Assembly (NCBI GenBank): GCA_039815945.1
Contig: JBCBYI010000028.1
Coordinates: 1-25,277 of the forward strand
Origin: UBA11606 sp039815945
GTDB lineage: Bacteria > Actinomycetota > Acidimicrobiia > Acidimicrobiales > Aldehydirespiratoraceae
DNA: 25,277 nt
Direction: 5' to 3'
A model generated the notes under the pieces. That model was not told the DNA's origin, did not search any database, and saw only the letters and a list, made by a program, of their open reading frames with translations. A program made the position numbers and the translations under genes. Positions 14,551 to 21,765 of the stretch are shown piece by piece (position 1 is the first letter of the stretch; the number at the start of each line of letters is the position of its first letter).

Positions 14551-16610
14551 GCACGAGTCACCGGCAGCTCCGGCGAGAAGGTCGTATCGGAGGTGCCGTT
14601 GGTGACCCCTTCGGCCTTCGCCCATGCGACCGCCGCGGTGAAGTACCGGCCGGCGGGCACGTCGGTGAACTCCGGATCCGGGTAGCCCCCGGGCGAGGCG
14701 GCTCGTCGCCACAGCAAGGTGACGAGCTGGGCGCGGGTCACGATCGCCGGGGGGCTGAACGTGGTCGAGCTCGTGCCGGTCGTGATGCCCTCGGCCTTGG
14801 CCCAGGCGACCGCGTCGTCGTAGTAGGCCGACGACGCGACATCACCGAAGCCGTGATCGGGATACCCGGTCGGTTCGCCCTCCTGGCGCCACAGGAAGGT
14901 GATCATCTGGGCCCGGGTGAGATCGAAGTCGGGGCCGAACAGCGTGGGTGACACGCCGGTCGTGATCGACTCGGCCACCATCCACTCGACGGCGTCGGTG
15001 AACCAGGTGCCGTCGGGGACGTCGCAGAACGTGCCCGACGCCCCGTTGAGCGAACAAAGACTCCCAACGGTGCGACCGGTGCGTTCCGGGTTCTGGCGAA
15101 ACATCGGCCACGCATCGGTCGCGCTCGACGACGGCAGCCCGAAAGCGGCGACCCGGGTCGTCTCGTCGGCGGTGTTGAAGCCGGTGAAGACGATGCTCTT
15201 TTGCCCGTCGATCACCCCGACGGCGGGGGCGTTCTCGAAGCTCCACGCCACACCGATACGGAACTGCCAGGCGAGCCCCTCTTCGAGGTTGGCGCCGGTG
15301 CGGCCGTCGAGCATCGCCATGCCGGTGCGCGAGCCGACCGCGACGTCTTGATCACCGTCGCCGTCGAGGTCGGCGATGATCGGATGGCCGAGCAGATCGG
15401 AGGCGCCGATGGCGGGGTGGCCCATCGTGGTCGGGGTCGACCACAACACGCTGCCGTCGGGGCGCCAGGCGTAGACCTTGTCGTCCCACGAGCCGACCAC
15501 GACCTCGAGGTCGCCGTCGCCGTCGAGATCGCCGAGCGCGGGGCTGGCGGTGATGGTGTCGCCGGTGTCGACGGGCCAGCCGGGCACGGTGGAGCCGTCG
15601 TCGAGGTGATATGCCAGCACCTTCGAGTGGTCGGTGGCGTACCCGGGCGAGCAGTCGGGGCTGCCGGCGTTGCAGGTGACATGCCAGTACTCGCCGGTGG
15701 TGACGATCAGTTCGGGCCGACCGTCGTTGTTGATGTCGCCGATCGCCGGGGAGCCCTGAACGCTCTCGTTGGGCGTGCGGTTCCAGAGTTCGATCACGGT
15801 GTTCGACGCCCAGTCGAGGGCGCGGACGACACCGCCGGTGTGGTCGAAGAAGCCGCCGGGCGAGCTGTCGCCGCCGATGAAGATCTCCTGGCGACCGTCG
15901 CCGTCGATGTCGAAGAGCGCGGGCGAGGACCAGATGGTGTCGTCGTTGTTGAACGGGAAGCCGGGCAGCGGTTCGCCGAAGCGATCGACGGCCCAGATCA
16001 TGAAGTCCCAGCTGCCGTAGACGACGTCGTCGTAGCCGTCGCCGTCGACGTCACCGATCGCGGGCGTGACGTAGGTGGCCTCGCACCAGCCGTCGAGGGT
16101 GCGCGAGCCGGTCCAGATGTTGCTGGTGTCGCGGGCGTCGTCGGTCTGCCAGAGGATGTCGCCGTTGCGACCGTCGAAGGCGATGACCGAACCGTTCTGG
16201 TTCGGCGCCCACGTCGAACCAACACCGACGATGACCTCGGGGATGCCGTCCTTGTCGAGATCGGCGACCGTCGGGCTGGAGTCGATCGCCGAGGCGGTGC
16301 CCTGGGCGTTGCAGCCGGGGGCCACGCCGGGGATGGCGGCGGCGGTCCACTTGCGGGTGCCGTCGCCGTTGTAGGCGCGCAGGAACCCGTCCTGGGTACC
16401 GAAGACGACTTCGTTGCCGGCGACGCCGTCGATGTCGGCGATCACGGGCGAGGAGCTGCGGTTCCAACCGTCGAGGATCTCCCACTGCTGGTTCCACAGC
16501 TGGTCGCCGCTGAACGCGTCGGAGGCGGCCGACGGGTTCACGGCGAGAGAGGAGCCGAGCACGGTCAGGCCGGCAATGGAGGCGAGCACACGTTTCATCG
16601 GAAGACCCAT
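14508..16610 (-). CDS. Secreted FG-GAP/VCBS beta-propeller protein with three C-terminal SLH domains
   Basis: About 700 residues with a signal peptide (MKRVLASIAGLTVLGSSLAV ..., cleavage probably within NPSAASDA). Seven repeats of the form SPxxxDxDGDGxxEVxxG follow, for example SSPTVADLDKDGIPEV, TPAIGDVDGDGYDDVV and SPALGDLDGDGDLEVV. These are calcium-binding FG-GAP/VCBS blades consistent with a seven-bladed propeller. The last roughly 180 residues contain three SLH domains, each with FxDV, a helix with WAKAEGITTG, and LTRAQ/VTRAQ. SLH domains hold proteins to wall-linked polysaccharide, so this is a surface protein. The propeller's ligand is unknown. ATG 16610 and ATG 16598 (MKRV) are both possible starts; the former is nearer the promoter. 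It is divergent from the Dpm1-like gene, with a 46-bp gap. The 3' end overlaps the YfhO-type gene by 43 bp. Confidence 0.85.
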   Translation of the reverse strand: MGLPMKRVLASIAGLTVLGSSLAVNPSAASDAFSGDQLWNQQWEILDGWNRSSSPVIADIDGVAGNEVVFGTQDGFLRAYNGDGTRKWTAAAIPGVAPGCNAQGTASAIDSSPTVADLDKDGIPEVIVGVGSTWAPNQNGSVIAFDGRNGDILWQTDDARDTSNIWTGSRTLDGWCEATYVTPAIGDVDGDGYDDVVYGSWDFMIWAVDRFGEPLPGFPFNNDDTIWSSPALFDIDGDGRQEIFIGGDSSPGGFFDHTGGVVRALDWASNTVIELWNRTPNESVQGSPAIGDINNDGRPELIVTTGEYWHVTCNAGSPDCSPGYATDHSKVLAYHLDDGSTVPGWPVDTGDTITASPALGDLDGDGDLEVVVGSWDDKVYAWRPDGSVLWSTPTTMGHPAIGASDLLGHPIIADLDGDGDQDVAVGSRTGMAMLDGRTGANLEEGLAWQFRIGVAWSFENAPAVGVIDGQKSIVFTGFNTADETTRVAAFGLPSSSATDAWPMFRQNPERTGRTVGSLCSLNGASGTFCDVPDGTWFTDAVEWMVAESITTGVSPTLFGPDFDLTRAQMITFLWRQEGEPTGYPDHGFGDVASSAYYDDAVAWAKAEGITTGTSSTTFSPPAIVTRAQLVTLLWRRAASPGGYPDPEFTDVPAGRYFTAAVAWAKAEGVTNGTSDTTFSPELPVTRAQAAALVWREAGRP

Positions 16611-16635
16611 CGGCAGGTACCGCCCCGCTCCTGAG

Positions 16636-16650
16636 ACCGTAGCGTAGGCT
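16636..16650. promoter_or_regulatory. Bidirectional promoter core between the SLH and Dpm1-like genes
   Basis: Plus strand: TAGGCT at 16645-16650, then exactly 6 nt and GTG 16657 (leaderless). Minus strand: TACGCT at 16646-16641, sharing the TA at 16645-16646. A second pair sharing the TA at 16640-16641 is TAGCGT (plus, 16640-16645) and TACGGT (minus, 16641-16636). The minus-strand leader would be roughly 20-25 nt. Confidence 0.5.
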
Positions 16651-16656
16651 TCCGCC

Positions 16657-17577
16657 GTGTCTGCACCACCCGCCGATCTCGACGTGTCGATCGTCTTGCC
16701 GGTCCACAACGAGGCCGGTCACCTCCAGGCGGAGATCGATCGCATCGCCGAGGCCATGGACGCCTCGTCGTACTCGTGGGAGTTGATCATCGTCGACGAC
16801 GGCTCCTCGGATGGCTCCACCGAGATCGCCACCGCCGACCCTCGCACGCGGGTGATCCGCGCCGAGCGCAACAAGGGCGCCGGCACGGCGCGCCGGATCG
16901 GCACCGAGGCGGCGCGGGGCGGCATCGTCGTGTGGTCCGACGCCGACATGACCTACCCCAACCACGAGATCCCCCGGTTGGTCGATGCCCTCGGCGATGC
17001 CGATCACGTCGTGGGCTCCCGCACCTCCGAGCAGGGCACCCTCAAGCTCTTCCGGGTGCCGGCGAAGTGGCTGATCCGCCGCCTCGCCCAGTACCTGACC
17101 CAAACGAAGATCCCCGATCTCAACACCGGCTTCCGGGCCTTTCGCCGCGATGTCGCGCTGCAGTACACCCATCAGCTGCCCCCGGGCTTCAGCTGCGTCA
17201 CCACGATCACCATGTCGTTCCTCATGAACGGCTACCGGGTCGAGTTCGTGCCGATCAGCTACGAACCCCGCGCCGGCGAATCGAAGTTCCACTGGTGGAA
17301 GGACACCCGGCGCTACGCCCTGCAGGTGATCCGCATGATGCTCTCCTACGACCCGCTCCGCGTGATGTTGCCGCTCGCGTCGCTGCTCGGCCTGATCTTC
17401 CTCGCCAAGCTCGGCTACGACCTCGTCGACAAGGACTTCCGCCCCGCCGCCAACACACTGTTGCTGGGCTTCGCCGTGCTACAAACCCTGGTCGTGGGGC
17501 TGCTCGCCGATCTCGTCGTGCGGGTCAACCGGCCGAGCCGGGCGGTGCTGCCGTCGGACGTCCGAGAGCTCAGCTGA
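16657..17577 (+). CDS. GT2 polyprenyl-phosphate glycosyltransferase (Dpm1/DPMS-like)
   Basis: A 306-residue enzyme predicted to transfer a sugar from a nucleotide to polyprenyl phosphate at the cytoplasmic face. SIVLPVHNE (11-19) and IIVDDGSSDGS (44-54) bind the nucleotide. SDADMTYP (94-101) carries the metal-binding Asp95-x-Asp97. VVGSRTS, DLNTGFRAFRRD and the acidic/basic stretch ending AGESKFHWWKD are typical of dolichol-phosphate-mannose synthase relatives. Two membrane helices follow at about residues 228-250 and 262-282, as in the membrane-anchored subgroup. GTG 16657 is supported by TAGGCT exactly 6 nt upstream. It could supply the lipid-linked donor used by the GT-C and YfhO-type proteins in this window, which is inference. 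Its 3' end overlaps the convergent GT4 gene by 8 bp. The sugar is not determined. Confidence 0.86.
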   Translation: MSAPPADLDVSIVLPVHNEAGHLQAEIDRIAEAMDASSYSWELIIVDDGSSDGSTEIATADPRTRVIRAERNKGAGTARRIGTEAARGGIVVWSDADMTYPNHEIPRLVDALGDADHVVGSRTSEQGTLKLFRVPAKWLIRRLAQYLTQTKIPDLNTGFRAFRRDVALQYTHQLPPGFSCVTTITMSFLMNGYRVEFVPISYEPRAGESKFHWWKDTRRYALQVIRMMLSYDPLRVMLPLASLLGLIFLAKLGYDLVDKDFRPAANTLLLGFAVLQTLVVGLLADLVVRVNRPSRAVLPSDVRELS

Positions 17578-18742
17578 CCCGGCCGAGGATGCTCTCCCAG
17601 CGGGCGCGCACGGCGTCCCAGGAGAACATCGACTCGGTGTAGGCCTTGCCGGCGGCGGCCAGCCGGTCGCGAAGGGGCGCGTCGTCGAGCAGCCGACCGA
17701 GGGCGGCGTCGAAGTCCGCGAGGCCGGTGTACCAGAGGCCGCCGTGGCTGTTCTCGCAGTGCTCGCGCATCGGCAGGCACCAGCCGTTGACCAGCGACGG
17801 CGTTCCGACGAGGAAGGCCTCGGGCACGACGAAGCTGAAGCTCTCGTGCGGTGACGGGTTGATCAACACGTCGGCGGCGGCGAGCAAGCCGTATTTGTGC
17901 TCGGCCGGCACCCGGCCCAGCACCTCGACCCCCTCGACGGCCGGCGGTGCGTCGATGACCGGCCCGGCGATGACGAGGCGGCCGCCGCCCCGTCGCTCCC
18001 GGAACGCACGGAACCGCTCGACGAGGTCGAGCACGCCCTTGCCGGCGTCGACGCGGCCGAGGTACACGCAGAAGGGTTCGTCGCCGAGCCCGAGCGCGGC
18101 CCGGGCCCCGATGGGGTCGACGGGGCTGTCGATCTCGACGGGGTAGCCGAGCACAGCCTGGGGCGTCGATGCGGTGGTCGGGAAGCGTTCGAGCACGAGC
18201 TGTTGCTCGGCTCGGCTGCCGTGCAGCAGCGCGTCGGCGGCACCGAAGAGCTCGTCGAAGACCGGGAGCCGCAGGGGCGGCTCAGGATGGGTCGCGGCCT
18301 GGAGCATTGCCGGTACCTTCGCCCGGTGCGGGCCCCGGACGGTCGGCTGGTACAGGTACGGGATCAGCGACAGGACCCCGTCGTCGACCGCCTCGATCGC
18401 ATCGAGCAGCTCGGGACTGTCGGGGCCCTGGCGGTCGATCCAGTCGTAGGCCTCCGTGAGCGACACCGACGGCGCCGCGAACAGCCGGCCGCTCAGGGCG
18501 TCGAGGTCGGGGTCGCGGGGCCGTCGAACCGGGAACCGGGTGACTTCGACCCCCTCCTCGACCGTCGTCCCCGGGTCGTAGGCGTCCTCCCACGTGACGC
18601 TCGACAGCGCGCACGTGCTCAACACCCGGACCTTCCATCCGTCGGCGGCCATCCGGGTCGCGTAGGACCGGGCGCCCTGCTCGGCCCCGCCAACGACCTC
18701 GGCGCCGTAGCGAGGGGACACGAAGGTGATGACGGGACTCAT
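17570..18742 (-). CDS. GT4-family glycosyltransferase (last gene of the minus-strand operon)
   Basis: 390 residues, two Rossmann domains. The N terminus FVSPRYGAEVVGGAEQGARS has the acceptor-side glycine turn. VEEGVEVTRFPV is typical of a GT4 subgroup. The C-terminal domain begins near residue 222 with FCVYLGRVDAGKG (phosphate-binding lysine), then LVIAGP. The EX7E motif runs from Glu300 to Glu308 in HESFSFVVPE. It should be a cytoplasmic retaining transferase. ATG 18742 overlaps the TGA of the upstream GT4 as ATGA; a longer upstream frame to 18841 overlaps that gene and is rejected. It differs clearly from the two GT4 genes before it and is not part of their duplication. Donor and acceptor are not readable. 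Confidence 0.86.
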   Translation of the reverse strand: MSPVITFVSPRYGAEVVGGAEQGARSYATRMAADGWKVRVLSTCALSSVTWEDAYDPGTTVEEGVEVTRFPVRRPRDPDLDALSGRLFAAPSVSLTEAYDWIDRQGPDSPELLDAIEAVDDGVLSLIPYLYQPTVRGPHRAKVPAMLQAATHPEPPLRLPVFDELFGAADALLHGSRAEQQLVLERFPTTASTPQAVLGYPVEIDSPVDPIGARAALGLGDEPFCVYLGRVDAGKGVLDLVERFRAFRERRGGGRLVIAGPVIDAPPAVEGVEVLGRVPAEHKYGLLAAADVLINPSPHESFSFVVPEAFLVGTPSLVNGWCLPMREHCENSHGGLWYTGLADFDAALGRLLDDAPLRDRLAAAGKAYTESMFSWDAVRARWESILGRVS

Positions 18743-19773
18743 CGGACCAACCCTTGGAGCGCATCCCACATCGCGACCTGGGTGCGGTCGAGCGCGAAGT
18801 CGCCGGCCCGGCGCGCACCGGCCTCGGCGAGGGCGCCCCACAGGGTCGGGTCGGCGAGGAGCCGACCGACCGCTTCGGCGACGGTCACCGGTCGCTTGTC
18901 GCCGAGCACGATGCCGGCCCCGGCGATCGTCTCAGGCACGGCGGCCGCCCGAAATCCGACGACCGGGAGTCCGGCGGCCATGGCCTCGACCACGGGCACG
19001 CAGAACCCCTCGTGCTCACTCAGGCAGAGGAAGACCGACGCCCGGCGGTACCAGGCGGCGAGTTCGGCATCGGACACGGGCCCGGTGAACTCGACGACAT
19101 CGCCGAGCCCGAGCCGGTCGATGAGAGCGGTGAGCGCTCGGCCGTAGGCGTCGATCGACGGCGACCCAACGAGCACGAGGCGGGCATCGGGGTGGGCGTC
19201 GTGCACCATCGCCATCGAGGCGACGAGATCCTCGTGGCGCTTGTTCGACACGACCCGTCCGACGAAGAGCACGATCGGTTCCCGGTCGTCGGCCGGTGCG
19301 GGGCCGTCGCCGCCGAGGCGCCACATCACCGGCGAGACCCGAACGTCGTCGATCCCCACGGCTCGGAGTTCCGCGGCGTTGTAGGCCGAGTCGGCGACCG
19401 CCCGAATCGTGAACGGGGCGAGCTGATCGAGCTGGCTTCTCCCCCATCGCAGGCCGGGGATCAAGCCCGGGTCCCACGGCTCGAGGAACTCGGCCGGCGT
19501 GATGTTGTGGTAGTTGAGCACGCACGGCACGCGCTGCTGGATCACGGCTTCGGCGACGAACGAACCGATGCCGTGCTGGAGGATCACGAGGTCGGCGGGA
19601 GCCTTCCAATCATCGACGAGGGTGACCTCCTCCGCGGTCGTCGTCGGGATCTGGGTCACGAACCGGATGGGCCCGGCGCCGTGGTCGGCGAGCAGATCGC
19701 GCAACAACAGCGTGTGGGCACCGGTGGCGTCGTGTTCGCGCAGCTCCGGGACGAGGAGGTCGACCGCGGTCAT
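18739..19773 (-). CDS. GT4-family glycosyltransferase (tandem paralogue, downstream copy)
   Basis: 344 residues. N-terminal domain: VDLLVPELREHDATGAHT, VILQHGIG and NYHNITPAEFLEPWDPG. AVADSAYNAAEL leads to the inter-domain linker. C-terminal domain: VLFVGRVVSNKRHEDL (171-179 region, phosphate binding), LVLVGSPSIDAYGRAL, and EHEGFCVPVVEAMAAGLPVV with the EX7E pair Glu255/Glu263. These motifs recur in nearly the same positions in the gene immediately upstream, so the two arose by duplication. ATG 19773 overlaps the upstream TGA (ATGA), and its own stop overlaps the next start in the same way. Retaining GT-B transferase acting in the cytoplasm; sugar unknown. Confidence 0.87.
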   Translation of the reverse strand: MTAVDLLVPELREHDATGAHTLLLRDLLADHGAGPIRFVTQIPTTTAEEVTLVDDWKAPADLVILQHGIGSFVAEAVIQQRVPCVLNYHNITPAEFLEPWDPGLIPGLRWGRSQLDQLAPFTIRAVADSAYNAAELRAVGIDDVRVSPVMWRLGGDGPAPADDREPIVLFVGRVVSNKRHEDLVASMAMVHDAHPDARLVLVGSPSIDAYGRALTALIDRLGLGDVVEFTGPVSDAELAAWYRRASVFLCLSEHEGFCVPVVEAMAAGLPVVGFRAAAVPETIAGAGIVLGDKRPVTVAEAVGRLLADPTLWGALAEAGARRAGDFALDRTQVAMWDALQGLVR

Positions 19774-20810
19774 GCGAGCGCCTCCAGGATCGAGCCGAGC
19801 GCTCGGCGCATGATCTGCGCCGCTCGCTCGGGAGCGAACGTCGCTGCCCGGATCCGTCCACGCTCGGCCATCGCAGCTCGGAGATGGGGATCGTCGAGCA
19901 CCTGGTCGATCGCGGCCGCCACCTCGCTCGGTCCCGGGTCGCTGAGCAGGAGGCCGGCATCTCCCACCGTCTCCGGGAGCACGGCTGCGGCCCGGGCGAC
20001 CACCGGGAGACCGGCCCCCATCGCCTCGATCACCGGGACGCAGAAGCCCTCGTGTTCGCTGAGGCAGACGAAGACGTCGGCGGTGCCGTACGACGCCACG
20101 AGGTCGGCGTAAGGCACCGAGCCGGCGAACTCGACCGCTCCGGGTGCGACCGATTCGGCGAACGCTCGGAGGGCGTCCTCGTAGCGGGCCGACGACGGGG
20201 CACCGATCAGCGTGAGCCGGGCCTCCGGTCGGTGTCGCCGGAGCTCGGCGAGCGCAGCGATGAGATCCTGTTGACGCTTGTTGGGAGCGAGACGGCCGAC
20301 GAACAGCAGCGTCGGCGGACCACCGGCGGCCCGGTCGGGTGGATCGGGTGGATCGAAGAGCACCGGCGCGACGCGGACGTCGTCGAGACCCAATGCGATC
20401 AGTTCATCCGCGTTGAACTGACTGTCGGCGACGGCGGCGACGGCGCGGCGAGCCAGGCGAGCGAGCTGACGTCGGCCAGCGTCGAGTTCGGCTCCGATGT
20501 GGGGCTCCCACGGATCGAACGCCTCGGCCGGCGTGAGGTTGTGGTAGTCGAGCACGAGCGGCTCGGGCCGGCCGAGCAGATGGTCGGCGACCGGGGAGCC
20601 CGTGCTCGCCTGGTAGAGCAGGACGTCGGCGGCGGGATCGCCGGCGTGGTCGCGGTAGTCACGGGCCCGGCTCGCGAGATCGGGGTGGATGCTCTGCGCG
20701 TAGAGGGTTGTGTCGTGGCCCATGTCTCGCAGGAGGTCGTCGACCGCGAGCGTGTGGTACCCGACCGCGTCGCGTGGACTCAGGGTCGCGGTGAAGTGAT
20801 GGACCCGCAT
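19770..20810 (-). CDS. GT4-family glycosyltransferase (tandem paralogue, upstream copy)
   Basis: 346 residues, starting MRVHHFTATLSPRDAVGYHT. LDYHNLTPAEAFDPWEPHIG and VADSQFNADELIALG belong to the N-terminal domain. The C-terminal domain opens with LLFVGRLAPNKRQQDLI (lysine 178), then LTLIGAPSSARYEDAL, and EHEGFCVPVIEAMGAGLPVV with EX7E Glu254/Glu262. Its paralogue follows directly. A short DPPDPPD stretch (residues 153-159) in the linker reflects a small 9-bp tandem repeat in the DNA. ATG 20810 lies 4 bp after the methyltransferase-like stop. No convincing Shine-Dalgarno is seen, so coupling to the upstream gene is likely. Confidence 0.87.
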   Translation of the reverse strand: MRVHHFTATLSPRDAVGYHTLAVDDLLRDMGHDTTLYAQSIHPDLASRARDYRDHAGDPAADVLLYQASTGSPVADHLLGRPEPLVLDYHNLTPAEAFDPWEPHIGAELDAGRRQLARLARRAVAAVADSQFNADELIALGLDDVRVAPVLFDPPDPPDRAAGGPPTLLFVGRLAPNKRQQDLIAALAELRRHRPEARLTLIGAPSSARYEDALRAFAESVAPGAVEFAGSVPYADLVASYGTADVFVCLSEHEGFCVPVIEAMGAGLPVVARAAAVLPETVGDAGLLLSDPGPSEVAAAIDQVLDDPHLRAAMAERGRIRAATFAPERAAQIMRRALGSILEALA

Positions 20811-20814
20811 GTGG

Positions 20815-21765
20815 TCAGCCGAGCCGACCGACCACGATCGTGTCGATCCGGTCGTCGCCGTCGACGGCGACGGTCTCGGCCGCGAAGCCGGCCCGTTCGA
20901 GGAGGTGGGCCCACGTGGCCGGTGCTAGTCCCCGGCCGGCGCGCAGATCTCGCTCGACCGGATCGCGATCGGCGGGGTCGGTGGTGACGACGACGACCGT
21001 GCCGGTGCCGTCGAGGGCTGCGGTGACGTCGCCGAGCAAGGTCCACACCGCCGTGGGGCCAAGATCCTCGACGAACCCGGCCAACACGATCGCCGTGAGC
21101 GAGCCGGGCTCGCTCGACGCGAGGTGCTCGACCGGATCGCCGCTGCGCAGGTCGAGCCCGCCGCGCACCCCGGGCAGGATCGCGATCGGGTCGCGGTCGA
21201 CGCCATGAACGCCTTGACCGCGGGCGTGGATCGGGGCGACGAGGGCACCGGCTCGTGCCGCACCGACGAACACCGTGCCGTCGGTGGGGACCACGGCGGC
21301 GACGGCCTCGGCGACCGCCTGGCCGGGTTCGGCGACCGGATCGATCAGGGCGTCGAGGGCGCCGGTGCCGACGGCGGCCTCGACCCCGTCGAGACGTTCG
21401 TCCATGCGCCGCACGAGCCGCACGAGCACATTGCTGAGGGCGTTGATCTGATCGGTGACGTAGCGCAGGTACCAGTAGGTGGCCTTACGGATCGTGCCCT
21501 TCACGTGGCGCACGCCCGGCTTGGCCCCGAGCGGCGCGTCGACATCGATCATCGAGAGACGGTCGGCCCGGTCGAGGAGCAGTTCGCCCTGTTCGCCGGC
21601 GGCGCCCGGCGGCGCGACGTCGATCCACGCTCGCTCGATCTCGCGCTCGCGACGCTGGATCTCCGGCTCTTGGCGACGTCGCCGTTCGGCGTCGGCCTCG
21701 ATCTCGGCCCGGACCCGGGCGATGTAGGCAGCGGCGTCCTCGGCCGGGGCGGTGGGCTCAGTCAC
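20815..21765 (-). CDS. Coiled-coil methyltransferase-like protein
   Basis: 316 residues if started at GTG 21765, which overlaps the YfhO-type stop by 8 bp; the longer frame to 21873 lies inside that gene. Residues 12-47 form a highly charged helix (EIEADAERRRR ... REREIERAW), probably a coiled coil. Residues 88-125 hold HVKGTIRKATYWYLRYV and an amphipathic helix common in methyltransferases of surface-glycan clusters. From about 145 the fold looks like a class I SAM-dependent methyltransferase: VFVGAARAGALVAP for motif I, GVHGVD with Asp190 for the acidic strand end, LTAIVLAGFVEDLGP, and GTVVVVTTDP. The usual GxGxG of motif I is degenerate, so binding or activity may be altered. Position among glycosyltransferases suggests glycan methylation or chain-length control, which is inference. 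Confidence 0.58.
   Translation of the reverse strand: MTEPTAPAEDAAAYIARVRAEIEADAERRRRQEPEIQRREREIERAWIDVAPPGAAGEQGELLLDRADRLSMIDVDAPLGAKPGVRHVKGTIRKATYWYLRYVTDQINALSNVLVRLVRRMDERLDGVEAAVGTGALDALIDPVAEPGQAVAEAVAAVVPTDGTVFVGAARAGALVAPIHARGQGVHGVDRDPIAILPGVRGGLDLRSGDPVEHLASSEPGSLTAIVLAGFVEDLGPTAVWTLLGDVTAALDGTGTVVVVTTDPADRDPVERDLRAGRGLAPATWAHLLERAGFAAETVAVDGDDRIDTIVVGRLG

Noticed and set aside
12054..14951. 965-codon open frame on the plus strand across the YfhO-type gene into the SLH gene
   Set aside because: The product is extremely Arg-rich with no domain or membrane pattern. The frame is open because of high GC, and it overlaps two well-supported genes.
20330..20362. GGGTGGATC short tandem repeat as a regulatory array
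   Set aside because: It is only about two 9-bp units inside a GT4 gene, and simply encodes the linker DPPDPPD.
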